NCBI GenBank assembly: GCA_024684515.1
Contig: JAIKWS010000035.1
Span: 42,178-106,177 of the forward strand
Direction: 5' to 3'
From: Prevotella sp.
Lineage (GTDB): Bacteria; Bacteroidota; Bacteroidia; Bacteroidales; Bacteroidaceae
Length of the DNA: 64,000 nucleotides
Under the pieces are notes generated by a model. That model was given only the letters and a program-made list of their open reading frames with translations, did not search any database and was not told the DNA's origin. Position numbers and translations under genes: made by a program. Positions 48,314 to 59,231 of the stretch are shown here, piece by piece (the first letter of the stretch is position 1; every line of letters begins with the position of its first letter).

Positions 48314-51300
48314 CTACATGTCCGTTGGGCCGAAGTATCGCTTCTTCCCGTTCTGAAGATAGATGCCGCCTGTGGGGATATGGTTCAGACGACGGCCTGA
48401 CAGGTCGTAGATAGCCTTGTGCATAGTGTCGTGTGCTGGTGTGCCATGTATGCTAGTTTGCTCATCAGCAGTGATGATGAAATTGTCAAAAGCACAGATG
48501 CGTTCGCCATCCGTGCTGGCATGTACAGTGGCGAAGCCGATTTTCTGTGGTGTCGTGCCGTCGCTTGTAAAGGGGATGGCAATAGTCTGCCAGCAGTCGG
48601 CTAGGGATGGCGACTGCTGTGCGGTGCCGGCATAGACATAGGTAGCGGTGCTGGCATCAGAGCTATAGGCATCGGCAGTGAGGGTATAGTTGCCTTGTGG
48701 CAGCAGGACTTGTTGGTAGAATCCTAAGCTGCTCTCTCCCCATCGCTGGCGTATCCACATAGTCTGGCTGCCCCCGTTGGGGTTCTGCTTCCTGCCGGCA
48801 AAGAATTGTGAGAAGTAGAGGTCGCCGGTCTTGAGGGCATTGAGGTCGTTCTCGTTGCGCATGAGATATTCAACGTTCCAGTTCTCAGGGATGTAGATGG
48901 CACGATCAGCACTGACTCCTGCTCCTGTCATGGGTGTGTAAGAACCTTCCATATTGCCGTTGAGAAACTCCGAAGAGCTCTCGCCAGGGTCAAAAGGGAG
49001 GCCCTGCAATTGGCACACCTCCTTTTGTGTGAGAGCTATGTTGTAGATGCGGAGCTCGTCGATAGTCCCCACATAGTCACCATTGTCGCTGGCAGCATTG
49101 GTATCCCACCATTGTGTGCGTCCCAGATAATTGCGGTGGCAGGTGCCTTCACTACTGATCATGTATGCCTCGTTCCTGTTGTTCATGTCGCTGCCAACGG
49201 CATTCCCGTCGACATAGATGGTGGTGATCCTGGTGCGTGCATCGAAGGTGACGGCAATCCTGTAGGTCGTCCCTGCCTCCAGCTGTGTGCTGGCAGCCGT
49301 CATGGTGGTGGTGCCACCGGCATACTTGATGCCAGCTGCCAGAGTGTTGGCACGCAGGAAGAGCGAGTTGCCACTATCGTAGCCGAAGTCGTAGAGACGT
49401 GGCTGCCTGAGTAGGCTGCGGGGAGTAGCCTCCAGCAGTATGGTATAGCTGCGGAGCGAGTCCATCACGCTAGCAGGTACGATGGCATAGCCATTGGAGG
49501 CGAAGGCGGTAGCGGCATTGGCTGTGAGGTCGAGTTTCCCGTTTGCCTTGGCGCTACCGTGGAGAGTGAGGTCATAGCCATTGCCTGAGGCATCCTTCCT
49601 GTCGTCGAAGGGGTAGTAGGCCAGCAAGTTCTGGGTGATGTCGCGAGGCAGGGCCATGACAGTGAAAGTGCTGCTTCCACCGGAAGTCGATGCCTTTAGC
49701 GACACTTCGGTGGCGGTGCTGGGAGCAGCAAAGGTGCCATCGATGTCGATGATGTCGGGATGGGAACTCTCCCAGGTGATGGCTTTTCCGCCAGCCTTAG
49801 TGGGCAGTACGATGTCAGTCTTTGCCTGGTGGGGCATGCGAATGCTCTCTAGGGCTTTGGCCTCAATCAGTCTTATGATCTCCCATTGTGGCAGACAGCC
49901 CCTTTGCGTTCCTTCATTAGTGGGTATTGCCTTGATGGCCTTGGTATCTATTATCTGGTCGATGAGTCCATTGCGATAGATGGTCAGAGTTTGTCCGTCG
50001 TAGGTCATGGAGAGATTCCAGCTAGTGAGCATGGTTGGCCAGTGGTCGCCATTGGTGCCTTTGCAGTTGGTGGCCCAGTTGTCGCTGGTGTACAGCTGGC
50101 ATTGGCTATTGTAGCGATTGCCGTCAATGGTTACGTAAGGATAGTTGGTACTTTTGTCGAGGCTGTAGGTGATGCCGTTGTCGAGGGTCATCAGCGTGCC
50201 GGCATAGTTGTCTGTATCCATGGTGATGGTGGTGCTGAAACTGAATGCGAGCGATGCCTCGGAATCGGACATCTCAGGAGCCTGCCAGTTGTAGTCGCAC
50301 ATGATGGCGGTGGGATATCCCAGTGGATAGCCTGTGCGCACAAGCCAGTAGTAATAGTCGCCATTCATCCAGCACAGCCGCAGTGGACTGCCCTGACTGT
50401 CAGGCAGCATGAAGGGCCGTATGTTGTTCTTGGTAGAGTTGCTGGTAATCTGTTCCCTGTTGACCACCTTTCCAGCATCGCTTAGTGTGTACTTCCATAT
50501 TTCGTACACCTTGCCGTTGACGCCATTTGTGGGTATGGAGAGATAGATGTTCTTGGGGTTCTGTGGGTCGAGTGCCTCTCCTCCTGAATAGCAGTACTCG
50601 GTATTGGAGAGGTGGAATCGTCCCCCGCCATCAGCAAGATCCGTCAGTCTCCATTTCATTCCTGTCCATTTCGCATAGTAGTACTCATGCTGCGACTTGT
50701 CGCTGTTGATGCGTACCATTGCAATGACGGGGTGTTGGTCGTCGTCGAGTGCTATCTGCCATACCCAGTCGCGGAATCCCTGTGGTGCATCGACAACGGT
50801 ATGAGGATAGCTGTTCTTATACCCTGCAGTCTTGTTGACGGCAAACGGCCCGTCCTTGATGACAGCGAGCTGGTTGCCATTGATATCCTCGAGTGTGGGT
50901 TCTCCTCCTCCATTGATGTTGATGACATTGAAGTATACCCAGTTGGGATTTTCGTTGTCAGGATGACCAGTGGTGTATGTGACGTAGAGCTTGTCCTTGC
51001 CGTTGCTGTAGTATTTGGCATAGGGTCGTGCCCCTGTGCTCTGCACCATCTGATAGGGTCCCCATTCAATCGTCACGTCGTCGTTGTCATCGGGCAGGGA
51101 GAGACGTGCGATGGTGGGATGCCACGAGATGCCTCGCCAGCAGAGATACCAGTGTGTAGGGTCGTCGCTCATGATGAATGGCGAGGGGTAGGTAGTATTG
51201 TTGCGTGTGACAATCTTCTTCTCCTCGCCCAGGCTGGTGATGTCTCCTGCCTTTTTCGACACACGGTAATAGAATGCTGGCTCATCGGTATGCCGGCTGT

Positions 51301-51631
51301 AGATGATTAGTACACGCTGGTCGGGCAGTACCAGGAACGTGGGGTTGTTATGGTCGTCGGGCTGGAAATAGGAGCGCACGAGCACCTCGTTCCTGGCCCC
51401 TGTGATCCAGTTGTACTGCGTGGCCTTGATGTTGCCGTGCACGTCAATATAGCCAATATAGCTCATGTTGATAGTGCCAGCATCGTTCTGGTAGTGCGTG
51501 GCACGTGGATCGGCAAACCAGCACCAGGCACCTTCGTCGGTCATGGTGTGGCCACTATACGTGCCGTCTGCCCACAGAGGGGCACATACGGAGGTGATAA
51601 AGAACAGAGTAAGTTGGAAAAATCTTCTCAT
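48314..51631 (-). CDS. BNR_4 repeat family protein with LamG-like domain and C-terminal sorting tail
   Basis: DEGAWCWFADPRATHYQNDAGTINMSYIGYIDVHGNIKATQYN (BNR_4); LLAYYPFDDRKDASGNGYDLTLHGSA...GTIDELRIYNIALTQKEV (LamG-3-like); IYDLSGRRLNHIPTGGIYLQNGKK tail. Confidence 0.85.
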   Translation of the reverse strand: MRRFFQLTLFFITSVCAPLWADGTYSGHTMTDEGAWCWFADPRATHYQNDAGTINMSYIGYIDVHGNIKATQYNWITGARNEVLVRSYFQPDDHNNPTFLVLPDQRVLIIYSRHTDEPAFYYRVSKKAGDITSLGEEKKIVTRNNTTYPSPFIMSDDPTHWYLCWRGISWHPTIARLSLPDDNDDVTIEWGPYQMVQSTGARPYAKYYSNGKDKLYVTYTTGHPDNENPNWVYFNVININGGGEPTLEDINGNQLAVIKDGPFAVNKTAGYKNSYPHTVVDAPQGFRDWVWQIALDDDQHPVIAMVRINSDKSQHEYYYAKWTGMKWRLTDLADGGGRFHLSNTEYCYSGGEALDPQNPKNIYLSIPTNGVNGKVYEIWKYTLSDAGKVVNREQITSNSTKNNIRPFMLPDSQGSPLRLCWMNGDYYYWLVRTGYPLGYPTAIMCDYNWQAPEMSDSEASLAFSFSTTITMDTDNYAGTLMTLDNGITYSLDKSTNYPYVTIDGNRYNSQCQLYTSDNWATNCKGTNGDHWPTMLTSWNLSMTYDGQTLTIYRNGLIDQIIDTKAIKAIPTNEGTQRGCLPQWEIIRLIEAKALESIRMPHQAKTDIVLPTKAGGKAITWESSHPDIIDIDGTFAAPSTATEVSLKASTSGGSSTFTVMALPRDITQNLLAYYPFDDRKDASGNGYDLTLHGSAKANGKLDLTANAATAFASNGYAIVPASVMDSLRSYTILLEATPRSLLRQPRLYDFGYDSGNSLFLRANTLAAGIKYAGGTTTMTAASTQLEAGTTYRIAVTFDARTRITTIYVDGNAVGSDMNNRNEAYMISSEGTCHRNYLGRTQWWDTNAASDNGDYVGTIDELRIYNIALTQKEVCQLQGLPFDPGESSSEFLNGNMEGSYTPMTGAGVSADRAIYIPENWNVEYLMRNENDLNALKTGDLYFSQFFAGRKQNPNGGSQTMWIRQRWGESSLGFYQQVLLPQGNYTLTADAYSSDASTATYVYAGTAQQSPSLADCWQTIAIPFTSDGTTPQKIGFATVHASTDGERICAFDNFIITADEQTSIHGTPAHDTMHKAIYDLSGRRLNHIPTGGIYLQNGKKRYFGPTDM

Positions 51632-51799
51632 AACGATTTCGTGTTATTGTGATTAGTTTTTTTTGATTATGCAGGTCAGAAGGGCAGCCCTCTCTTTCCC
51701 ATGAAGGACTCTAGCCATTAGTTGTCTGTAACAGCAGATTCTGCCACTTCCACTGAGGGTATATACTTGCGTTTACGACTCTGGTCGCACAAGACATGG

Positions 51800-51830
51800 C
51801 AAAGGTACGAAAAAACAGGCAAAAAACAAA
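51800..51830 (-). promoter_or_regulatory. Bacteroidetes-type promoter upstream of the BNR_4 gene
   Basis: TTTG-N19-TACCTTTG on - strand. Confidence 0.55.
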
Positions 51831-52018
51831 AGAAAAGCCCTTTTTTCTTTCCATTTCCTAGCGCCGGAATTTGCAGCACCCCCAAAATTAGCTTCTACAA
51901 CAGAATTTTTCCTTTCTTGGAAGGTCCTCTTCTCCTCATTGGCTAGGCCAAATGTGCTTCACTGATTCACAATCCACAGCGATTGTTCAGAGCCATGGAT
52001 TGGCAATGGTTGTATGAA

Positions 52019-53506
52019 TTAGCTGCGCCAAAAGGATCGTGTGAACAATGATAGCAGTGTGATGATTTCCAGACGTCCTGCCAACATCAGTATCGACATC
52101 ACCCATTTGCCAAAAGGAGGCAGGAAGTCGAACGATCCCGTGACGCCAGTCACTCCTGCCCCCAGACCATTGTTTGATACGCATGAGAAAGACGAGAAGA
52201 AAGCATCGACGATGGGAAATCCCTGTGCCACCAGTACGACCCCACCAACAACGATAAGCAAGGTGTAGATAAAGATAAATGCCACAATTTCATTGCCCTT
52301 CTCTGCATTCACATGCTGCCCGTTGACACTGACAGATGTCAGCAGTCGCGGACGGACATATTTGCGGACTACGAAGCTGAAATTCCTCATCAGATAGAGC
52401 AGACGGTCTACTTTCGCACCGCCTGTGGTGGACCCTGCACATGCACCCACATACATCATAAAAAAGGTGAGTGTCAGGACCAGTATGCCCCATTCCTCCC
52501 AGTTGCCCGCACTGAACCCCGTGGAGGTCATTGCCGACACGATATGAAACAGCGGGTCGATGGTCACACTCTCCAAGCCTGTGAAATGATGGCCGACAAC
52601 GATTGCAGCCACCATGAGCAGGTAGAACAACGCAATGATGAAGACATAGGTACGGAAGACATCGTTGCGCCAGAACATGCGCCATGACTGTTTCATGGCC
52701 AGGATTATGAGTCCAAAGCTGACGCCACCAATAAACATAAAGACTGTGAGTACAGACTTGAGATAGGCAGAATCGTAGGCTGCGATGCCGTCATTGTGAG
52801 TGGAAAAGCCGCCTGTGGAGATGCATGTCAAGCCGTGGCAGGCACTATCGAAGAAACCGATAGGTCCGCACCACAACAGCAGGATGAGCACCATCGTAAG
52901 CAGGGTGTAGAGCCCCCATAGCAGTTTTGCCGTATGAGATATGCGTGCTGCCAGCTTATCGTGTGTAATGCCGGTGGCCTCTGCATGGAACAGCATCAGG
53001 CTGCCATTGTTGTTGAGAGCAGGAATGAAAGTCAGTGTAAACAGAATGATGCCCAGCCCTCCTATCCACTGTGTGAGCGACCTCCATATCAAGATGCCCA
53101 GACTGCAGCTTTCCACATCGCGTATCACTGTGGCACCTGTCGTCGTAAAGCCGGACATCGCCTCGAAGAATGCCTCATGGATGTTCAGCGGAGTACTACA
53201 GAAGAGGTAGGGCAACATGCCGAATATCGAAAACACGACCCACGCCACAGATGCCAGCAACATGCCATCACGACGTTTGAGTATCTTGCTCTGCGGTCTG
53301 GAGAGGAAATTCAATGCGATGCCTGTTGCCAGCGTCAAAGTCATGACAACGGCAAAAGTCATCCAGTCGGATTCTTTATTGAAGATGCAGACCATCAATG
53401 GCAGCGCCATAAATCCTGCCTCCACCACCATCAGCTGTCCCAGGATTCTCAGTATCATCTGGAAATTGATGGTGGTCCTGCTGCCTTTTGTGAAAATATA
53501 CTTCAT
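52019..53506 (-). CDS. trkH: TrkH-family potassium uptake channel
   Basis: EAMSGFTTTGATVI, TCISTGGFSTHNDG, VSAMTSTGFSAGNW, CVSNNGLGAG filter-like repeats. Confidence 0.93.
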   Translation of the reverse strand: MKYIFTKGSRTTINFQMILRILGQLMVVEAGFMALPLMVCIFNKESDWMTFAVVMTLTLATGIALNFLSRPQSKILKRRDGMLLASVAWVVFSIFGMLPYLFCSTPLNIHEAFFEAMSGFTTTGATVIRDVESCSLGILIWRSLTQWIGGLGIILFTLTFIPALNNNGSLMLFHAEATGITHDKLAARISHTAKLLWGLYTLLTMVLILLLWCGPIGFFDSACHGLTCISTGGFSTHNDGIAAYDSAYLKSVLTVFMFIGGVSFGLIILAMKQSWRMFWRNDVFRTYVFIIALFYLLMVAAIVVGHHFTGLESVTIDPLFHIVSAMTSTGFSAGNWEEWGILVLTLTFFMMYVGACAGSTTGGAKVDRLLYLMRNFSFVVRKYVRPRLLTSVSVNGQHVNAEKGNEIVAFIFIYTLLIVVGGVVLVAQGFPIVDAFFSSFSCVSNNGLGAGVTGVTGSFDFLPPFGKWVMSILMLAGRLEIITLLSLFTRSFWRS

Positions 53507-53584
53507 AACCTTGGATGCCTTTAAGCCTGTTCACACAATGGTGGCGCCAGGTCATACGCCTGCCATCGGTACGACAAGAGCGTT

Positions 53585-54919
53585 TCAGTTAAATAGTTTC
53601 TTTGCTTTTTGTAGTCCTCCCTGCAGGCAAACCACCAGCAGATGGTCGCCAGCCTGCAGCAGTGTCTGCCCCGTCACCAGCTCGCTCTGCCCGTTCCTGA
53701 TCATTCCAGCGAATGTCACCTCATCTGGAATCTTCAGGTCCTTGACGGGGGTAGCCGTAATCTTGGACCCATGCCTTATTTCGAGCCTAACCATTTCCGC
53801 ATCGGGCAGTGCGAGGCATTTTGATGACAGAGATCCCGAGTCGATCATCAGCTGGAACATTGCGTTGGCCATGAGCATTTGCTTGTTGACGACAGCACCA
53901 ATCCTGAACGCTTCTGCCATGTTGAGAAAATGCTGGCGCTCGACGTGTGCTACTGTTTTCCTGATTCCCATGTCATGGGCAGTCAGACAGGCAAGGATAT
54001 TTCCCTCTGAAGTATCAGTGAGTGCCACGAAGGCATCTGCCTTGCCTATCCCCGCCTCCTCCATCACGTCAAACTCACTGGCTTCTCCAACGATGACGTC
54101 ACAGTTGGGACATTTCTGTATCAGCTCTTGGGCACGACTGATGTCACTCTCTATAACCGTGAATCTGAAGGACTTAGGTGCTATGTTCAATGTCATTTCC
54201 ACAATCTTGTCACCACCTGCAATCAGCACACGCTTGATGTCGAAGGGCTTCTTCCCAGTTATCGTAGCCAGCTCCTGTTGCCTTGCTGTCGTTGTCGTTA
54301 CATATAGGATATCGTCAGGTTGCAGCACGCAGTTGCCATTTGGTATCAGGGTCTGGAAATTTCGCCGGATGGCAACGATATGGAAAAACCGTTCCCCTGA
54401 TGACAGTTCACGAAGGCACTTGCCGGCAATAGGAGCATCTGCAGCAAGACGCAGCCCCACCATGATCATCGCTCCATTGTTGAACTCATACCAGTTGCGG
54501 GTCCAGGAATGCTTCAGCGATTCTATAATTCCCTGTGCAAGCAGGTATTCGGGGAAGATGGCTTTGTCCACCCCCATCGTGTTCAGCACCTTCTGGTTAC
54601 GTGGCTCGATATAGTCCTGCCTGTCTACTCTTGCCACCGTCATCTTTGCCCCCATCGACTTGGCAATACCACAGATGACGATGTTGCGCTCAGCAACGTC
54701 GGTGACGGCAATAAACAGCTCGCATCTTTCCAGTTCGGCCTTTCTAAGTGTGGAAAAGGCGGTACCATCGCCTTCTATGGCCATCAGATTGTATTCTGAG
54801 TCCAGTATGGCCAGTTTGGATGGATCTTTGTCGATGATAAAAATGTCCATCTGCTCGCCAGAAAGATATTTAGCCAGATGGGTGCCTACTAGACCTGCTC
54901 CTACAATTGTTATTCTCAT
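53585..54919 (-). CDS. trkA: TrkA potassium transporter regulatory subunit (two TrkA_N/TrkA_C units)
   Basis: MRITIVGAGLVGTHLAKYLSGEQMDIFIIDKD; RVLIAGGDKIVEM; adjacent to trkH. Confidence 0.94.
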   Translation of the reverse strand: MRITIVGAGLVGTHLAKYLSGEQMDIFIIDKDPSKLAILDSEYNLMAIEGDGTAFSTLRKAELERCELFIAVTDVAERNIVICGIAKSMGAKMTVARVDRQDYIEPRNQKVLNTMGVDKAIFPEYLLAQGIIESLKHSWTRNWYEFNNGAMIMVGLRLAADAPIAGKCLRELSSGERFFHIVAIRRNFQTLIPNGNCVLQPDDILYVTTTTARQQELATITGKKPFDIKRVLIAGGDKIVEMTLNIAPKSFRFTVIESDISRAQELIQKCPNCDVIVGEASEFDVMEEAGIGKADAFVALTDTSEGNILACLTAHDMGIRKTVAHVERQHFLNMAEAFRIGAVVNKQMLMANAMFQLMIDSGSLSSKCLALPDAEMVRLEIRHGSKITATPVKDLKIPDEVTFAGMIRNGQSELVTGQTLLQAGDHLLVVCLQGGLQKAKKLFN

Positions 54920-55188
54920 ACTCTAAAGTTTTGCAGCTGTGTTGGATTTTAAATGTTTCTTCCTAAGCAAAGGATCTTCATTCTGTAGTAAAGACGTGTA
55001 TACAGCGATTATGCCGTGTCAGATTGTTCACTCGCCCTGATGCTGCATTGAAAAGATGAGCAAAATCATCAACGACGCGACAAAGGTAAGTATTAAATCT
55101 GAGAAAGCCCAATAATTTTGCATTTTTTTGTATAAGAGATGATTCCCAACCGTCATCGCTTTACGGCTGCCTGCCGTCTGCCCAACAG

Positions 55189-56724
55189 TCAGTTCACAGA
55201 GCCTCCAGCGGCAGGAACCTGTCTGGCGTCGTCAGTCTGTTCCATCACCGGCTGTTCAGCTGGCTGTTCAGCATCATTTGCCGGGTTCGTGGCTTCTACA
55301 GCCCGCTGCAGGCTGTCGTCTCTCATCAGCACGGTGGTGTCACGGGCCTGTTGGAGACTGTCCTTTGGAGTAGCTGGTGCGTATGTGCCGGCTTTCTGGG
55401 CGAGGAAGCGGGCATAGTTCCTACAGGCATACGACGAGATGGCATTGAAGATATTGTTGGCAAAGAGAATGTCTGTGATCTTGTTCTCTTCTACATATGC
55501 CTTCATATTCTTCGTAAAATACCTGAAGTCAACCACATGCACCTCGTCGAACGAGAAGAAGAGGTATCCGGGTATGGCATTTCCGAAGCTGTCCTTGAGA
55601 ATCAGCACCCGCCGTCCGTTCCTCGTCGAGGTGCGCACCTGTGTCAGCTTGGTGTCACTACCCATAAAGGTGCAGTATGCTCCACCGCTGCCGTCCTTGT
55701 AGTGGAAGAAGAAGCTTGACCTGTAGGGTCTTCCCTCGCCCGTCACCTGATAGTCTTCGTTGATGCTGTAGTCAATATATGTCGTCTCATATTCCACGCC
55801 ACGAGGCATGTAGTATACGAAGTCCTCTGGTGCTTTCTTCACCGATATGTCTTTCGAGTATCCGTACATGCTGCCCACATATCTGTGTACGACCTTCCGC
55901 TCGTAGGACGACAAGTCGCAGAAGGGGACTCCCGCAACTTGTGCGAACTTCTGTGCAGCATAATAGGCTCCCAGTGGTGCCCAATGGTGGTCAGTACGCA
56001 AATAGATGTCCTCGCCAGCATGTGCGCTCAGCGGGGTATATATGTCTACTGCCTTCACGTCTGCCGACAGGTGAGCATGTATATTGTCGATAGTGGGACG
56101 TTGTGGACGTGTATGGCCTTGCACCTTCTCAGGGCAATAGAACTCTACAGATGTAGGGATGACCATGCAGTATACGTTGACCTTTGCCCCAAATGTTCTC
56201 TTGTAGAGGTTTGCCGCCTCGGCATAGCCTAGGCCTCCCTTTGCCGACCCCCCGTATGCCATGAGTGCCCGCACGCTGTCACCCTTGCCGACGATGATGA
56301 TGCCAGCATTGGCAATCTTTGCGGTTCCGTCGGCTGTGACATGATGCTCATAGACACCCAGTGTGTCGTTCATGATAGCCACCAAGTCAGGCACGGTGTC
56401 TGCTTCTGCCTCGTTGTCGGCCAGGGGTGTCTCAGCAGCGTGGAAGGTTACGTTGTCGTCGCTTGTCTCTAGCTTCATCCACTGTTTTACCTGCATGCTC
56501 AGCTCCATGAATACGTCGCGATAGGGCTCGCTGTCGCTGAACCATAGCGATACCTCTCTGGTGAACGAGCCTTTCATCAGGCTGTCCAGCGAAAAGTGTG
56601 GGAAGGAGGCTAGCTCACGCTTCTCCAGTTCTGAGAATGTGCTTCGTGGAAAGGCGGTGAAGAGCACCGTCAGTCCCAGCACAAGCGTCGTCATGATGGC
56701 CACATATATCTTATCGCGTACCAT
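55189..56724 (-). CDS. DHHW/AlgJ-AlgX-like protein (O-acetylation associated)
   Basis: YLRTDHHWAPLGAYYAAQKFA; N-terminal TM; neighbours MBOAT. Confidence 0.85.
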   Translation of the reverse strand: MVRDKIYVAIMTTLVLGLTVLFTAFPRSTFSELEKRELASFPHFSLDSLMKGSFTREVSLWFSDSEPYRDVFMELSMQVKQWMKLETSDDNVTFHAAETPLADNEAEADTVPDLVAIMNDTLGVYEHHVTADGTAKIANAGIIIVGKGDSVRALMAYGGSAKGGLGYAEAANLYKRTFGAKVNVYCMVIPTSVEFYCPEKVQGHTRPQRPTIDNIHAHLSADVKAVDIYTPLSAHAGEDIYLRTDHHWAPLGAYYAAQKFAQVAGVPFCDLSSYERKVVHRYVGSMYGYSKDISVKKAPEDFVYYMPRGVEYETTYIDYSINEDYQVTGEGRPYRSSFFFHYKDGSGGAYCTFMGSDTKLTQVRTSTRNGRRVLILKDSFGNAIPGYLFFSFDEVHVVDFRYFTKNMKAYVEENKITDILFANNIFNAISSYACRNYARFLAQKAGTYAPATPKDSLQQARDTTVLMRDDSLQRAVEATNPANDAEQPAEQPVMEQTDDARQVPAAGGSVN

Positions 56725-56758
56725 ATCTTCTCTTTTTGCTTCTTTGTACGTCTGTCTG

Positions 56759-57763
56759 CTACTGCTCTAGATAGCGCTTGTAGTTGTTGGTTATCTGAGG
56801 GTTGTGGGCATGTATCAGATTGTTGCAGAAAACGAGGTCGGTAATCTGCTGTTCTGCCACGTAGTCAATGATATTGTCTGGGAAATACCTGCAGTCTATG
56901 ACATGGATTTCCTCGAACGAGTAGAAGAGGAAGGGCGGCAGTGCATTGCCATAGCTGTCTTTCAGTATCAGTAGCCGTCGTTTGTTTCTTGTTTCCGTCT
57001 GCACTCTCGTCGTGTTCAGGTCGCCCTTCATGAAGGTCAGGTAAGCGGCATTGCTCCCATCGGAATAGCTGTAGAAGAAGTCTGAAGGCTTGAATCCCAG
57101 TGTGTCTGTGGCCACGGCTTTCCCCCCTCGCAGGCTATAGCGTATACTGCTGGTCTGATAGCTGATGTCGCGGGGCTTGTAATACACAAACAGTTCTGGC
57201 GATCTCTTCACGAGCTGGCTGCCGGAGAAACGGTACATCGTGCCTACATAGTTGCGTATGGTGTCAGCATCGTAGTGGCTCAGGTCGCAGAAAGGCACCT
57301 CTGCTGCTCTGGCCAGCTGGCGGGCAGCATAGTAGGCTCCCAACGGAGCCCAATGATGATCAGTACGCGAGTATATGGGCTCGCGGGCATGCTCCAGCAG
57401 CGAGTCGAGCAGTGGCACACCCACCACCCCTTTGTCCAGATGGCCGAGCAGGTTGTCTAGTGCCGAGCGTTCGTCGCCTGTCCACTTACGGGCTGACTCA
57501 GGACAGTACAGTGCCACGGCATTGGGGATGGGCATGCAGTATACTCGCACCTCAGGCTCCAGCAACTGATAGTAGACGTTCACCATCTCTGCATATTTCG
57601 TCCCTTCTGCCTGTGAACCTCCAAAGGGCTCCATAGCCCGGGTCTGATTTCCCAAACCCGATATGATGATGCCTCTGCGTGCCCGTCTGACAGGCTGTGC
57701 CTGCGCATCAGCTATCATCATGATGCACAATATCAGTATGCTGTATCTCAGACTATCTTTCAT
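56759..57763 (-). CDS. Second DHHW/AlgJ-like protein (shorter paralog)
   Basis: YSRTDHHWAPLGAYYAARQLA; DCRYFPDNIIDYVAEQQITDLVFCNNLIHA; start MKDSLRYSIL at 57763. Confidence 0.84.
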   Translation of the reverse strand: MKDSLRYSILILCIMMIADAQAQPVRRARRGIIISGLGNQTRAMEPFGGSQAEGTKYAEMVNVYYQLLEPEVRVYCMPIPNAVALYCPESARKWTGDERSALDNLLGHLDKGVVGVPLLDSLLEHAREPIYSRTDHHWAPLGAYYAARQLARAAEVPFCDLSHYDADTIRNYVGTMYRFSGSQLVKRSPELFVYYKPRDISYQTSSIRYSLRGGKAVATDTLGFKPSDFFYSYSDGSNAAYLTFMKGDLNTTRVQTETRNKRRLLILKDSYGNALPPFLFYSFEEIHVIDCRYFPDNIIDYVAEQQITDLVFCNNLIHAHNPQITNNYKRYLEQ

Positions 57764-57764
57764 T

Positions 57765-59213
57765 TCAGAATCGTGTATAGATGAATGCATTGTTCGTTGC
57801 CCCCACCAGCAATGCCACGCTGAGCAGCAGGATGGCTGCCGAGACGACGGTACGTGCTAGCAGAACTGCCAATGGGGCCCCTACGCCACCCTCTGGCGCT
57901 ATCTTTGTGAACAGATGGCCAAGGCCCCTCCTTACGGGCATGCTTAGTACGATGGCTACTGTCCACAGCCAGAAGTTGTCGGTCACGGCACTCTGCGACA
58001 CAAAGTCGGTGAATTCCTTTCCCTGGCCTACGAAAGAACGGAAGAAGGTTACCATCTGCCCAAAATCGTCAAAGTAGAAAATACCCCATCCCACTACTAC
58101 CAGCAGCATGCTGTAAACATGGAGCAGCAGCCTGGGTATGCGGTCAATGACACGTAGCAGCGTGTACTTTTCTATCATCACAATAAGGCCGAAATACACA
58201 CCCCATATTATGAAGTTCCACGAAGCACCGTGCCACATACCCGTGAGAAACCATACCACAAGAATGTTTACTGCCTGATGCCGGCGGTTGCCGCCCATGG
58301 GTATATAAACGTAGTCGCGAAAGAAGCTGCCCAGCGAGATATGCCAGCGTCGCCAGAACTCTGTGATGCTCCGGCAGCAGTAGGGATGGTTGAAATTCTC
58401 GTTGAAGTGGAAGCCCAGGCAGCGTCCCAAGCCTATAGCCATGTCTGAATAGCCAGAGAAGTCGAAGTATATCTGGAAGGTGAAAGCCAGCACACCCAGC
58501 CAGGCACCTGTGGTGGTAAGATGATTCAGGCCATTCACCAGAAACTGGTCAGAGATCTCCGAAAGCTGATTGGCGAGTATCACCTTTTTGCCCAGACCGA
58601 TGAGAAAACGGTAGATGCCGTCAGCCAGGTCGCCTGCCGACACACGGCGGTCGCCAATCTCGTGGGCCACTGTACCATAGCGCACAATAGGACCGGCGAT
58701 GAGCTGCGGGAACATCGATATATAGAGTAGCAGGTTGACGAAGTTACGCTGCATGGGCGACTGTCTGCGGTAGACATCAATGAGGTAGCTGATACTCTGA
58801 AAAGTGTAGAAGCTGATGCCGATAGGCAGCGAGATGGTAGGCGCCTGCACGCTGATGCCTATGCCCGCTAGCGTCTCGACAAAGAAGCCCAGGTACTTGA
58901 ATGTCCCAAGTATCAGCACGTTGGCTGCCAGTCCGCCGATGAGAGCCCAGCGGCGTGCATCACCCGTCAGGGCACCAATGCCTCGTCCTGCCAGATAGTT
59001 CAGCAGCACACAGAGCAGCATCAGGAAGACGTACACAGGTTCGCCCCAGGCATAGAATATCAGCGAGAAGCATACCAGCACCAGGTTCTTGGCACGGTGG
59101 CTACGCTCTTCTGCTGTCGAGAGGCACGCCTTGTCTACCCACGCACCAAGCAGATAGCTCAGGGCGAAGACTGGCAGAAACACAAAGAGGAAAAACAAAT
59201 CGGAGAAAACCAT
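57765..59213 (-). CDS. MBOAT-family O-acyltransferase (AlgI-like)
   Basis: YCCRSITEFWRRWHISLGSFFRDYVYIPMGGNRR, WFLTGMWHGASWNFIIWG. Confidence 0.95.
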   Translation of the reverse strand: MVFSDLFFLFVFLPVFALSYLLGAWVDKACLSTAEERSHRAKNLVLVCFSLIFYAWGEPVYVFLMLLCVLLNYLAGRGIGALTGDARRWALIGGLAANVLILGTFKYLGFFVETLAGIGISVQAPTISLPIGISFYTFQSISYLIDVYRRQSPMQRNFVNLLLYISMFPQLIAGPIVRYGTVAHEIGDRRVSAGDLADGIYRFLIGLGKKVILANQLSEISDQFLVNGLNHLTTTGAWLGVLAFTFQIYFDFSGYSDMAIGLGRCLGFHFNENFNHPYCCRSITEFWRRWHISLGSFFRDYVYIPMGGNRRHQAVNILVVWFLTGMWHGASWNFIIWGVYFGLIVMIEKYTLLRVIDRIPRLLLHVYSMLLVVVGWGIFYFDDFGQMVTFFRSFVGQGKEFTDFVSQSAVTDNFWLWTVAIVLSMPVRRGLGHLFTKIAPEGGVGAPLAVLLARTVVSAAILLLSVALLVGATNNAFIYTRF

Positions 59214-59231
59214 ACCCTTCCAGTCTTGTCG

